From Acidobacteriota bacterium (GTDB taxonomy: Bacteria; Acidobacteriota; Blastocatellia; RBC074), in NCBI GenBank assembly GCA_016789605.1, contig JAEUQO010000246.1:1-56827 (forward strand): 56,827 bases of DNA, written 5' to 3'. This document shows, one piece after another, positions 43,252-51,384 of the stretch. Every line of letters begins with the position of its first letter. Within the stretch, counting starts at the first letter, position 1. Below the pieces are notes generated by a model, which saw nothing but the letters and a program-made list of their open reading frames with translations, made no database searches and was not told the origin of the DNA. The translations under genes and the position numbers were made by a program.

Positions 43252-43884
43252 ATGCGAACGCGAATTCAGCAATTGGTGATTGTGATTGTCGCGCTGGCAA
43301 TGCTGGCGACAAATGCCCAGCCGCAGGCGAAATCGCGCACCTATACCATTGTCGCCAGCGAAAGCAGTTTCTGGGTGTTTGTCGCCAAGGCCGGGTTGTT
43401 CAGCGCTTTTGCGCACGATCACGAAATCGGCGTCAAATCCTTTACCGGCAAAATCGTGCTTCCCGAATCTGGCACAGGTGGCGGTTCACTCGAATTGGAG
43501 GTGAACGCCGCATCGCTGGCGGTGCTCGACAAACAGCCGAGCGAAGCAGACAAGCAGAAGATTTTTGATTCGATGCACAAGGAAGTGCTCGAATCGGCGA
43601 AGTTTCCCAAGATTGCGTTCAAATCTGTTTCGGTCAGCGATCTGAAACAGACCAGCGCCGACGCATATAATTTGACGCTGAACGGTGACTTGACGTTGAA
43701 AGGCGTGACCCGGCGCATTGCGGTGCCGGTTTTGTTGACGGTCAACGCGCAGCAATTGCGCGCCGTTGGCAAATACACGCTGAAGCAAACCGATTTTGGC
43801 ATCAAGCCATATTCGGCGGCAGGCGGCGCGGTGAAGGTCAAAAACGAAGTCGTAGTCAACTTTAACATCGTCGCCAAAGCGTAG
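43252..43884 (+). CDS. YceI-family protein (copy 2)
   Basis: This 210-residue protein has a signal peptide (residues 1-24, ending NAQPQ) and a YceI barrel (FSAFAHDHEIGVKSFTGKI, KFPKIAFKSVSVSDL, LTLNGDLTLKGVTRRIAVP, VKNEVVVNFNIVAKA). The AHDHEIG form marks the YceI subgroup with a His-Asp-His motif near the barrel mouth, unlike copy 1. The ATG at 43252 is used because it starts the signal peptide; a GTG at 43225 is in frame but has no supporting site. The two copies are paralogous but divergent, so the duplication is old. Confidence 0.9.
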   Translation: MRTRIQQLVIVIVALAMLATNAQPQAKSRTYTIVASESSFWVFVAKAGLFSAFAHDHEIGVKSFTGKIVLPESGTGGGSLELEVNAASLAVLDKQPSEADKQKIFDSMHKEVLESAKFPKIAFKSVSVSDLKQTSADAYNLTLNGDLTLKGVTRRIAVPVLLTVNAQQLRAVGKYTLKQTDFGIKPYSAAGGAVKVKNEVVVNFNIVAKA

Positions 43885-43925
43885 CGCGCGTCGTCCTTTG
43901 CGCTTGGCAACGAAAGGTAGGTTTG

Positions 43926-44696
43926 ATGGCGGAACGGTCAGGGAATCAGGCGCGTCAGAAATTGGCAGACTTCGGTGCGCGCGCAAAAGCCAATTGGCGG
44001 CGTCTGACGGCTTATTGGCCGCGACTGATTTTCTTGCTGACGTTCTTGTTTGCGGGCGCGGTGTTGACGTTTTCGCTGGTCGGCTGGATTCAATGTTTGC
44101 CTTGCAAATCCGGTCGTCAGGGCGCGCCGCCAATTGCGGCGCAATCGGTTCCGGCGGCCAGTTCCGGGCAAGCTGCTGCTGTCAGCCAGACGCCCGCTGA
44201 CAATCAAACTCGCCCGCCGCAAGACGAGCCGAATCAACCGAGCAACATCGCCGCTTCGATGGTGCCGAAGTTGCTGATTCCGGTTGCGGGCATCAAGGAA
44301 GATCAATTGCGTGACACGTTCAGCGAAGCGCGTTCAGAAGGGCGCACGCATAACGCCATTGACATCATCGCGCCGCGCGGCACGCCTGTGCTGGCTGCCG
44401 TAGCAGGCAAAATCGCCCGGCTTTTTACCAGCGACCGCGGCGGCCTCACGATTTATCAACTGAGCCCGGACGAGAAGCTGGTTTTCTATTACGCGCATCT
44501 TGAACGTTACGCCGATGGCATGACAGACGGTCGAATCGTCAAACAAGGCGAGGTCATCGGGTATGTCGGTGACACCGGCAATGCCGGGGCGGGCAATTAC
44601 CATCTGCACTTTGCGGTCTGGCAAGTCACCGATCCCAAACGATATTGGGACGGGATGAACCTCAACCCATATCCGCTGTTGCGCGAAAAACACTGA
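43926..44696 (+). CDS. M23-family (LytM) peptidase, membrane anchored
   Basis: This 256-residue protein has a short basic cytoplasmic N-terminus, one membrane helix (about residues 34-56), and a Pro/Gln/Ala-rich linker. The C-terminal LytM domain has zinc ligands His142 and Asp146 (HNAIDI) plus His226 and His228 (HLHFAVW). It probably cuts peptidoglycan cross-bridges or activates an amidase. The ATG at 43926 is used; a TTG directly before it is also possible. An L,D-transpeptidase gene starts 41 bases after its stop, making a wall-remodelling pair. Confidence 0.9.
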   Translation: MAERSGNQARQKLADFGARAKANWRRLTAYWPRLIFLLTFLFAGAVLTFSLVGWIQCLPCKSGRQGAPPIAAQSVPAASSGQAAAVSQTPADNQTRPPQDEPNQPSNIAASMVPKLLIPVAGIKEDQLRDTFSEARSEGRTHNAIDIIAPRGTPVLAAVAGKIARLFTSDRGGLTIYQLSPDEKLVFYYAHLERYADGMTDGRIVKQGEVIGYVGDTGNAGAGNYHLHFAVWQVTDPKRYWDGMNLNPYPLLREKH

Positions 44697-44737
44697 CACA
44701 CGGTTCATTCGTGGTTGAGCAAAAAGGAGCACTGCTT

Positions 44738-46279
44738 TTGAAAAAGATTGTGTTAGGCCTGTTGACCTTGGGCGCGTTGGCGGGTGCGGCCTGGGCGATC
44801 AAAACGGTTGTCTTTGATCCGCAAGACCAGTTGGTGAAAAACGATTCGGTGCGTCCGACGCCAAAAGCCACGCCCAAACCGACGCCGACGCCGGTCATTG
44901 TGATCAAGGAATTGCCGATTACCTTGCCGCTGCTCGATGCGTTGTTTTTCGTGGATCAGGAATTTCCCCAAGCGCTCAAAACTCAATTGCAACTGAATGA
45001 CGAGCAGATTACGCAATTGCGTGAGGCCGCGCGTGAAGAGACGGCGAATTTGCGCGAAAGCGAAAATGAAGCGGAAAGCGCTTCGACCACGACGGCAGCC
45101 GGCCAAAAAGCCGCAGCCAAGGTGTCTGCCATTCTGGGTCCGGAAAAAGCGCCGCAATTTGCCGAGTTTGTTCTGGAACGCTGGCGCAAAATCGGCAGCC
45201 GCGATGAAGACACGATTGCCCTGAGCGAAGAGCCAACGCCGCTCGGCACGCCTTCATTGGCAGAAGTCAGCCCGGTTGCCACGCCTGCCGTTGAGGTTTC
45301 TCCCAGTCCCTCGCCCAGCGCCACGATTGCGGCGATGGCGGCTACGTTGTTGCCCAGCGGCCCATTCGTTGCGCCGCAAGATACGCGCATCGTCGTCAAT
45401 GCGCCTGCGCATCGCATGGATATCTTTCAAAACGGGCAACTGATCAAATCGTTCATGATCGGCATTGGGTATCCTGAATTTCCCTTGCCTGCGGGAATGC
45501 GCAAAGCCAGCCAGATCATTTTCAACCCGACCTGGACGCCGCCCGATGAGCCTTGGGTGCCGCGAGCAAAAGTCGGCCAGAAAGTTGCCGCAGGTGACAA
45601 ACTGAATCCGCTGGGCGTGATCAAAATTCCGATTGGCATGCCGTCGTTGATTCACGGCGGCAAACAGCCGGTCAAAATCGGCAGCTTTGCTTCGCACGGT
45701 TGCGTCGGGCTGACAGACAAACAGGTGCAAAGCTTTGCCAAGGTGCTGGCGCAAATCGGCGGCGTAGAATTGACCGAAAAAGACGTGGCGAAATATGGCC
45801 AGACCCGCACCGAAACCAAAGTCGTGAAATTGAAAGAAATCATCCCGGTCGAGCTGCGCTATGAAACATTGGCGGTCGAAGATGGTAAGCTGCACGTCTA
45901 TCGTGATGTTTATGATCGCGACACCACTGTCAAAGCGAATTTGGAAGCCTTGCTTGGCACCTACAATCTCACGCTTGCCGACCTGAGCGAAGACGAACGC
46001 GTACAGGCGTTGGCCGTGCTTTCGGTGATGGCGCGCAAACCCGAAGCGCCGACGAGCGCCGCAACGTTGACCGAAGCCGAAAAGGCCGAGCAGCGCAAAA
46101 TTGCTCAGGCGCGGCAGCAGTTGCTGCGCGATGCCAAAGGCCGCAAGGAAATTGTGGTCGAAATCGCCGCCTTGGCGGGCAAAGGCTATCCCGCGCCAGT
46201 TGATTTGGATACGGGCGGCGCGCCAAAACCCGCGCCTACACCGACGCCCAGTAAAGAAACGAAAGCAAAGGCGAAATAG
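44738..46279 (+). CDS. L,D-transpeptidase (YkuD domain), TTG start
   Basis: This 513-residue protein has an N-terminal signal anchor (KKIVLGLLTLGALAGAAWAI), a Thr/Pro linker, and a helical region (residues about 75-165). The YkuD domain at about 205-335 has SLIHGGKQP and the catalytic SHGCVGL (His320, Cys322). A C-terminal region follows with a Lys-rich tail. The start is a TTG at 44738: AAGGAG (44724-44729) lies eight bases before it, and the anchor begins right there. The longer frame would overlap the M23 gene. It forms 3-3 peptidoglycan cross-links or attaches proteins. Confidence 0.88.
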   Translation: MKKIVLGLLTLGALAGAAWAIKTVVFDPQDQLVKNDSVRPTPKATPKPTPTPVIVIKELPITLPLLDALFFVDQEFPQALKTQLQLNDEQITQLREAAREETANLRESENEAESASTTTAAGQKAAAKVSAILGPEKAPQFAEFVLERWRKIGSRDEDTIALSEEPTPLGTPSLAEVSPVATPAVEVSPSPSPSATIAAMAATLLPSGPFVAPQDTRIVVNAPAHRMDIFQNGQLIKSFMIGIGYPEFPLPAGMRKASQIIFNPTWTPPDEPWVPRAKVGQKVAAGDKLNPLGVIKIPIGMPSLIHGGKQPVKIGSFASHGCVGLTDKQVQSFAKVLAQIGGVELTEKDVAKYGQTRTETKVVKLKEIIPVELRYETLAVEDGKLHVYRDVYDRDTTVKANLEALLGTYNLTLADLSEDERVQALAVLSVMARKPEAPTSAATLTEAEKAEQRKIAQARQQLLRDAKGRKEIVVEIAALAGKGYPAPVDLDTGGAPKPAPTPTPSKETKAKAK

Positions 46280-46341
46280 CGAAAACCTCTTTTCAGCCAC
46301 AGCGGCGACAAACGCTAGGTGGCAATCCTGGGAGCGCACAA

Positions 46342-47910
46342 ATGGCACAACGAATGATGCAAGAGCCTCGTCCGGTGATCGAAGTTCACAGCCCCGCGAC
46401 GCTCGCAAAAATCGGTGAAGTCCCGGTCAATTCTCCGCTCGAAGTTCGTGCTGCTGTGCAAAGCGCGCGCACGGCATTTCGCCGTTGGAGTGCGCTGGCA
46501 CTCGCGCAACGCGCCGAAGTGTTGCTGGCGGCGCGCGATCATTTGCTGGCGCAACAGGAAGAACTGGTCACGCTCATTTGTCAGGAAAACGGCAAACCGC
46601 GCTTGGAAGCCCTGGTTGAGCTGGTTTATGTCTGTGACGTCATCACGTTTTACGCCAAACAGGCGCGCCGTTTTTTGGCGCCGCAACGCATCACGCCGCA
46701 TCTGTTGCGCAACAAAAAAGTCACGACCATCTATAACCCGCGCGGCGTCATTGGCATGATCACGCCCTGGAACTTTCCCTTGATCCTGACCATCGGCGAA
46801 GCGATTCCCGCCTTGCTCGCAGGCAACGCCGTGGTCATCAAACCTTCAGAATGGACGCCGCTGATTGCCACGCGGGCGACAGAGATTTTGCAGGGGGCAT
46901 TTCGCGCGGCGGGCGTGCCGCCAGAAATTTTGCAGGTCGTTCACGGGTATGGCGACACGGGCGGCGCATTGGTGGATGAAGCCGATATGATCGCGTTCAC
47001 CGGCAGCGTGCGCACGGGCAAAGCCGTTGCGGTGCGCGCGGCACAACGGCTGATTCCTGTCAGTCTGGAACTGGGCGGCAAAGACCCGATGATCGTGTTG
47101 CGCGATGCCGACATCGAACGCGCGGCCAACGCGGCTGTCTGGGGCGCGTTTACCAATTCCGGTCAGGTTTGCATTTCGGTCGAGCGCGTATATGTCGAAG
47201 CGCCCATCGCCGATGAATTCACCCGCCGCGTTGTCGAAAAGACCAAGGCGTTACGCCAGGGCATTGACGTCAACGAATCTCCAACCGGACGTCGCGTGGA
47301 CGTTGGCGCAATGACGTTTCCCAAACAGGTCGAAACGGTCGAAGCGCACATCAACGATGCGCGTGAACACGGCGCGCAGATTCTGACCGGTGGACAGCGC
47401 AATCCCGCTTTGCCGGGGCGATTTTTTGAACCGACCGTGCTGGCCAATGTGGATCATTCGATGAAGATCATGACCGAAGAAACCTTTGGCCCGGTGTTGC
47501 CCATCATGCGTGTGAAAGACGCCGACGAAGCGTTGCGCCTGGCCAACGATACTATTTACGGTTTGAACGCCAGCGTCTGGACGACTGACAAAGCCAAAGG
47601 CGAACGCATCGCCGCCCAGGTCGAAGCCGGGATGACTTGCGTCAATGACGTGCTGGTGGGGTTTGGCGTGACAGATGCGCCGTCTGGCGGACTGAAAGAA
47701 AGCGGCATCGGCAAACGTCACGGCGCGCCAGGCATTCGGCGTTTTTGCCACGAACAAGTGATCGTGACGGACCGTTTCGGAATGAAACGCGAATTGCTCT
47801 GGTACCCTTACGAAGCAAAAACCGAGCGTTTGTTGCAACGCGCGCTCGGCGCACTGTTTTCCAGCAAGCTCTCTGCCAAGGTGAAAGCGCTGCTGGGAAA
47901 GGCCTCATAA
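46342..47910 (+). CDS. NAD(P)-dependent aldehyde dehydrogenase
   Basis: This 522-residue ALDH superfamily enzyme shows MITPWNFPL, VVIKPSEWTP (cofactor Lys), FTGSVRTG (NAD loop), the general base in LELGGKDPMIV, and the catalytic Cys in TNSGQVCISVERVYV. The C-terminal 45 residues (RELLWYPYEAKTERLLQ) are an extension seen in membrane-associated acyl-aldehyde or succinate-semialdehyde-like branches. The precise substrate is not predictable. It lies 62 bases behind the L,D-transpeptidase; a link between them is not evident. Confidence 0.92.
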   Translation: MAQRMMQEPRPVIEVHSPATLAKIGEVPVNSPLEVRAAVQSARTAFRRWSALALAQRAEVLLAARDHLLAQQEELVTLICQENGKPRLEALVELVYVCDVITFYAKQARRFLAPQRITPHLLRNKKVTTIYNPRGVIGMITPWNFPLILTIGEAIPALLAGNAVVIKPSEWTPLIATRATEILQGAFRAAGVPPEILQVVHGYGDTGGALVDEADMIAFTGSVRTGKAVAVRAAQRLIPVSLELGGKDPMIVLRDADIERAANAAVWGAFTNSGQVCISVERVYVEAPIADEFTRRVVEKTKALRQGIDVNESPTGRRVDVGAMTFPKQVETVEAHINDAREHGAQILTGGQRNPALPGRFFEPTVLANVDHSMKIMTEETFGPVLPIMRVKDADEALRLANDTIYGLNASVWTTDKAKGERIAAQVEAGMTCVNDVLVGFGVTDAPSGGLKESGIGKRHGAPGIRRFCHEQVIVTDRFGMKRELLWYPYEAKTERLLQRALGALFSSKLSAKVKALLGKAS

Positions 47911-47994
47911 ACAACCGAAACACAAAACATGACGAGCGTTTCCTGTCGAAGTGAAAAAGCGAAGACTCGCTGTTAGGTCTTTACGTTTCGATCA

Positions 47995-48040
47995 AATCTC
48001 AAATTTCCCAATGCAAATCTCAGATTTCAAATTTGAGATT
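47995..48040. repeat. 12-bp perfect inverted repeat in the radical SAM leader
   Basis: AATCTCAAATTT (47995-48006) and its complement (48029-48040) enclose 22 bases that themselves contain a smaller palindrome (AAATCT-C-AGATTT, 48015-48027). It ends only four bases before the AAGGAG of the next gene, so it could influence translation, or it could be an AT-rich intergenic repeat. Confidence 0.55.
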
Positions 48041-48057
48041 CCACAAGGAGACTCCCA

Positions 48058-49908
48058 ATGACGACCCCGCTCACCAATGGCCATGTCAATGGCCATGTAA
48101 ATGGTCAGGCTCAGGTTGGCAGGCAAACCGCACAACCGCCAGCCGATGGTGGCAAGCTGATTGTGCTGACCGCTCCGCTGACCGAAACCATTGATCACGC
48201 TGGTTACTTTATTCAGATGGGAATGGCTTCGATGCCGATCTGGATGGAAGGCGTGATGAACAAAAAATATCCGCACTGGCGCGAAGTCGAATATAACGCC
48301 GACGGTTCGGCGCGTTATATGCCCGCCGGTGTGCGACTGGTCGAAGCCTCTCTGTTGCGCGAATTCAAACCCGAAGACATCGCCTGTTGCTATCCCGACG
48401 ATCTGGAGAAATTCGTCGGCCCAAACACGCGCGTGGTTGCCGTTTCGACGCACAATCCGCTGGGCGTGACTTTCGCGGCGGGCGTTTACACGTCAATCTT
48501 CGGTTCCTCAAAAATGCCGATCAATTCGCATTATTCGCGGTTGATGTTCGAGAAAATCAAAACCAGCCCTTTTCGTCAAAACTTCAAAGTTATTGTCGGC
48601 GGCAGCGGCGGTTGGCAGATTACGCAGACCAATTCGTTTGAAGAACTAGGTGTGGATTGCGTGGTCGAAGGCCGCTCAGAATCCGCGGACACGATGGAGC
48701 TTTTCCGCAAAGCCATCAACGGCGAGGAACTGCCGCGCGAGATCGAAGTCGGGCATCCCAAAGAGCGTGAAGCGTTGTTGGTGCCTGACAAACGCACGAC
48801 GTTCGGCGTGGTTGAAATGACGACCGGTTGCGGACGTCGCTGCCAGTTCTGCGTGCCCGACCTGAATCCGCAAATTGATTTTCCGAAAGACAAAATCATG
48901 ACTGCCGTGCGCGCCAACGTCCGCGAAGGCAACAAACAAATCAGTCTGGCGACCGAAGACATGTTCATCTGGGGACAGGTTCACACCGAAACACCGTTTT
49001 ATTTCCCCAACCGCGAAGCCTTGCTGGATTTGTATTCGTCAGTGGTCAACGAACCCGGCGTTGAACAACATGTGCTCAGCCATTCGACCATCGCGCCCGC
49101 CGTTGTTGACCCGGTGATGATCGAAAAACTCTCGGAACTGTTGCTGCCGAAAAGCCCGATCCATTTGCCTTACCTGAGCAATCACCCGCAAAAGAAAGCG
49201 CTTTCGCCACTGATTGGTCTGGAAACCGGTTCGCCGCGCTTGGGCAAAAAAATCATGCCCAGCAAAGGCATTCCTTTTTCCGTTGAAGACTGGCCCAGCG
49301 TCGTGCTGGAAGGGTTGGCCGTGCTGAATCGCAACAACTGGTTTCCGGTCATGACCTTGATCGTCGGCGCGCCGGACGAAACGGATGAAGACGTGATGGC
49401 GACGCTCGATCTGGTTTATGAAATGGAGCGGCGCGGCTTGTTCGCCTTCCTGGTTCCTTCGATTTTCACGCCGCTGCACGACACACGCATGCAGGACAAA
49501 ATGGGCGTTTCAGAAACCCGCCAATTGACGCCGCTGCAATGGCAGTTGCTGATGAAATGCTGGAAGCTGAATCTGCGTCCGGGGTTGTACAGTTGGTGGG
49601 GGCCGATGGCCTGGCGCACCGGCGCGCTGGCGCTCTGGGCGTGGAAGCTGCGCAAAATCAACGGCCCGAACTTTACCTGGCCGTTGATGATGTTCGCGTC
49701 GGCGCTGCCCGAAAACCTGATGGCCAAAATGGGCAAGATTTACGTCGGCAAACCGCTGAAAACGAAATCCCGCAAAGAGCTGCTGGCGACGATTCGCCCG
49801 GCGCAACAACAATTCCTGCGCGAAGATTGCGGCGATTTGCCCGATGGCTGGAAGCCGCACACGCCGTTGGAAGTGCTGAAGTCTGAAATTCTCTCGGTTG
49901 GCTCATAA
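48058..49908 (+). CDS. B12-binding-domain radical SAM protein
   Basis: This 616-residue protein has an N-terminal low-complexity head with the repeat NGHVNGHVNG, then a Rossmann-like region (about 35-235) in the place of a cobalamin-binding domain. The radical SAM core carries the cluster motif Cys258-x3-Cys262-x2-Cys265 (TTGCGRRCQFC). The later LIGLETGSPRLGKKIMPSKG and LIVGAPDETDEDV are typical of MiaB/BchE-like barrels. The C-terminus is Trp-rich (LYSWWGPMAWRTGALALWAW). Such enzymes perform methylations or ring rearrangements; the substrate is unknown. A clear AAGGAG precedes the ATG. Confidence 0.88.
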   Translation: MTTPLTNGHVNGHVNGQAQVGRQTAQPPADGGKLIVLTAPLTETIDHAGYFIQMGMASMPIWMEGVMNKKYPHWREVEYNADGSARYMPAGVRLVEASLLREFKPEDIACCYPDDLEKFVGPNTRVVAVSTHNPLGVTFAAGVYTSIFGSSKMPINSHYSRLMFEKIKTSPFRQNFKVIVGGSGGWQITQTNSFEELGVDCVVEGRSESADTMELFRKAINGEELPREIEVGHPKEREALLVPDKRTTFGVVEMTTGCGRRCQFCVPDLNPQIDFPKDKIMTAVRANVREGNKQISLATEDMFIWGQVHTETPFYFPNREALLDLYSSVVNEPGVEQHVLSHSTIAPAVVDPVMIEKLSELLLPKSPIHLPYLSNHPQKKALSPLIGLETGSPRLGKKIMPSKGIPFSVEDWPSVVLEGLAVLNRNNWFPVMTLIVGAPDETDEDVMATLDLVYEMERRGLFAFLVPSIFTPLHDTRMQDKMGVSETRQLTPLQWQLLMKCWKLNLRPGLYSWWGPMAWRTGALALWAWKLRKINGPNFTWPLMMFASALPENLMAKMGKIYVGKPLKTKSRKELLATIRPAQQQFLREDCGDLPDGWKPHTPLEVLKSEILSVGS

Positions 49909-49920
49909 GTGATTTTTACT

Positions 49921-49952
49921 GGCAGGCGTGAGTCCTTGACTTCACGCCTGCC
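49921..49952 (+). terminator. Hairpin after the radical SAM gene
   Basis: GGCAGGCGTGA (49921-49931) pairs perfectly with 49942-49952 around a 10-base loop, 13 bases after the stop codon. The following bases are only moderately T-rich (GTAGTTTGGTTG). Confidence 0.6.
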
Positions 49953-50279
49953 GTAGTTTGGTTGGGCAAACGCGTCGTTCTCTGCCAGTTCTTTCAGCTT
50001 AAAGCCCGTTTTGTTGGGCGATCTCACCAAATAAATTCCCCAAGCGAAATTTTGCGCACCCGCCAACCGGCCGTTTCTTCTTTTACCAGCCAGAAATGCG
50101 CAAAAGCCGTGATTAAGGTCGGCACGAAGCAGCCCGATTGCACGGCACGTCTATTGCGGTCACCAAAAGCAGCAAGTTTGACTAAGCACTTGATTCTGGG
50201 GACGAAACCACAAGGTTAAGCAAGCGAATCTCACAGAACACAAGTGTATAGCCAGCACTTTCTGAAAAGGAGAAATGAG
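49953..50279. other. 327-base intergenic region, nothing recognised
   Basis: No gene, RNA motif or clear promoter was seen. TTGACT at about 50176 resembles a -35 box but no -10 lies at the right distance. The ribosome binding site AAAAGGAG belongs to the next gene. Confidence 0.4.
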
Positions 50280-51218
50280 ATGAAAAGAAGAAAATATTCC
50301 TTGCTGTTTGCGTTGCTGGTGCTGGGATTGCTGGAGAGTCTGGTTTGGGGACAGGACAAGGTTGCACCAGACAGAAGCGAGAACGTCGCCGGGCAAGCGA
50401 CAGGTATTTGGGACAGCGCGCGGGCAAAGACATGTTCAGTTGCCACACTAAAAGGAGCCTACGGCATTTTGCTCAAAGGTGTGATTGTGAATATTCCTGG
50501 TGTACCGTCTGGCCCGACAGCTTCGGTCGGGATTATTACCTATGACGGCGCAGGGAATTACGCGAGCACATTTACCACCAATTTCAACGGGTTCATCTTG
50601 GAGCAGCAATTGAGCGGGACGTACACCATCAACAGCAATTGCACGGGGAGGTTGGTTTCGGGGTTGGCAACTGCGCCATTGATAATTATTGATGAAGGCC
50701 GCGAAGTGCGTTCGCTGCAGGCATATCCTGCGGGCGTCGCAATGCCGCCGGGCGCAGGCTGGGTAATTGAGGCTGTTGGCAAGAAGATCGCGCCTGCGAT
50801 CAACGAAAAAGGCACGATTTACGACCGTGCGCGTACGTTTTACTGTACGCCGGGCAATGTTGCAGGAGAATATGCGGTAACCGCCAACGGCATGGTTTTG
50901 AATGCGCCGCCATTTCCGGCAGGGCCTGCCTTGGGTTTAAGCCGTGTGAATTTGAATGACGCGGGACAATCTGTTGTCGAGGGCACATTCAATTTTAACG
51001 GGATGATTGTGCCCATAACCGACACGGCGACGGGCACAAGTCTAAATAGCGATTGCACTTCGACTGCGGTTCAAACGTCGAATGGCGCGATTCAAAAAAC
51101 GGTTTTTGTTAACGGCGGGACAGAGTTCTTTTTTCTGCAATTGCCGCCTGCAGGAGCTCCGAATGTTCCCGGCGCGGGAATTGTGTTTTGGGGAGAAGGG
51201 CGCAGAATTCATCGATAG
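50280..51218 (+). CDS. Secreted protein with an internally duplicated domain, unknown
   Basis: This 312-residue exported protein has a signal peptide (residues 1-24, ending LVWGQ). The mature part holds two related copies. Copy 1 (about 51-130) runs CSVATLKGAYGILLKGVIVN to FNGFILEQQLSGTYTINSNCTG. Copy 2 (about 187-265) runs CTPGNVAGEYAVTANGMVLN to FNGMIVPITDTATGTSLNSDCT. Each has a leading Cys, a Gly-x-Tyr motif and a closing N-S-(N/D)-C, so a disulfide per domain is likely. I do not recognise the family. The start is firm (AAAAGGAG ahead). It is a single gene closed by a strong terminator. Confidence 0.82.
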   Translation: MKRRKYSLLFALLVLGLLESLVWGQDKVAPDRSENVAGQATGIWDSARAKTCSVATLKGAYGILLKGVIVNIPGVPSGPTASVGIITYDGAGNYASTFTTNFNGFILEQQLSGTYTINSNCTGRLVSGLATAPLIIIDEGREVRSLQAYPAGVAMPPGAGWVIEAVGKKIAPAINEKGTIYDRARTFYCTPGNVAGEYAVTANGMVLNAPPFPAGPALGLSRVNLNDAGQSVVEGTFNFNGMIVPITDTATGTSLNSDCTSTAVQTSNGAIQKTVFVNGGTEFFFLQLPPAGAPNVPGAGIVFWGEGRRIHR

Positions 51219-51276
51219 CACAGCGCCACGTGGACAAAACTCCTAGCCCGACTGAGCCAATTGGTCGGGAAACCTG

Positions 51277-51315
51277 AATGGGTGCCAGCAAATGAAGCTG
51301 GCACCCATTTCTTTA
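51277..51315 (+). terminator. Intrinsic terminator after the duplicated-domain gene
   Basis: AATGGGTGCCAGC (51277-51289) pairs perfectly with 51297-51309 around a 7-base loop, and TTCTTT follows. It also shows that the S9 peptidase does not start at the in-frame Met at 51292, which lies inside the hairpin. Confidence 0.8.
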
Positions 51316-51384
51316 CATGTTTGCGTGAGACCGGTTATGTTCGCGCTTCAAACCCACTACCTCAAGATCAGGATTTATTCGGCT

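Noticed and set aside
42379..43422. Minus-strand open frame of 347 codons
   Set aside because: It is antisense to YbjQ and the first YceI gene, both clearly recognised, and has no ribosome binding site or family motif.
44645..44737. Longer N-terminus for the L,D-transpeptidase
   Set aside because: It would overlap the M23 peptidase gene, while a TTG at 44738 has a perfect ribosome binding site and begins the signal anchor.
45254..46408. Minus-strand open frame of 384 codons
   Set aside because: It is the mirror frame of the L,D-transpeptidase gene, rich in Arg and Phe, without recognisable domains.
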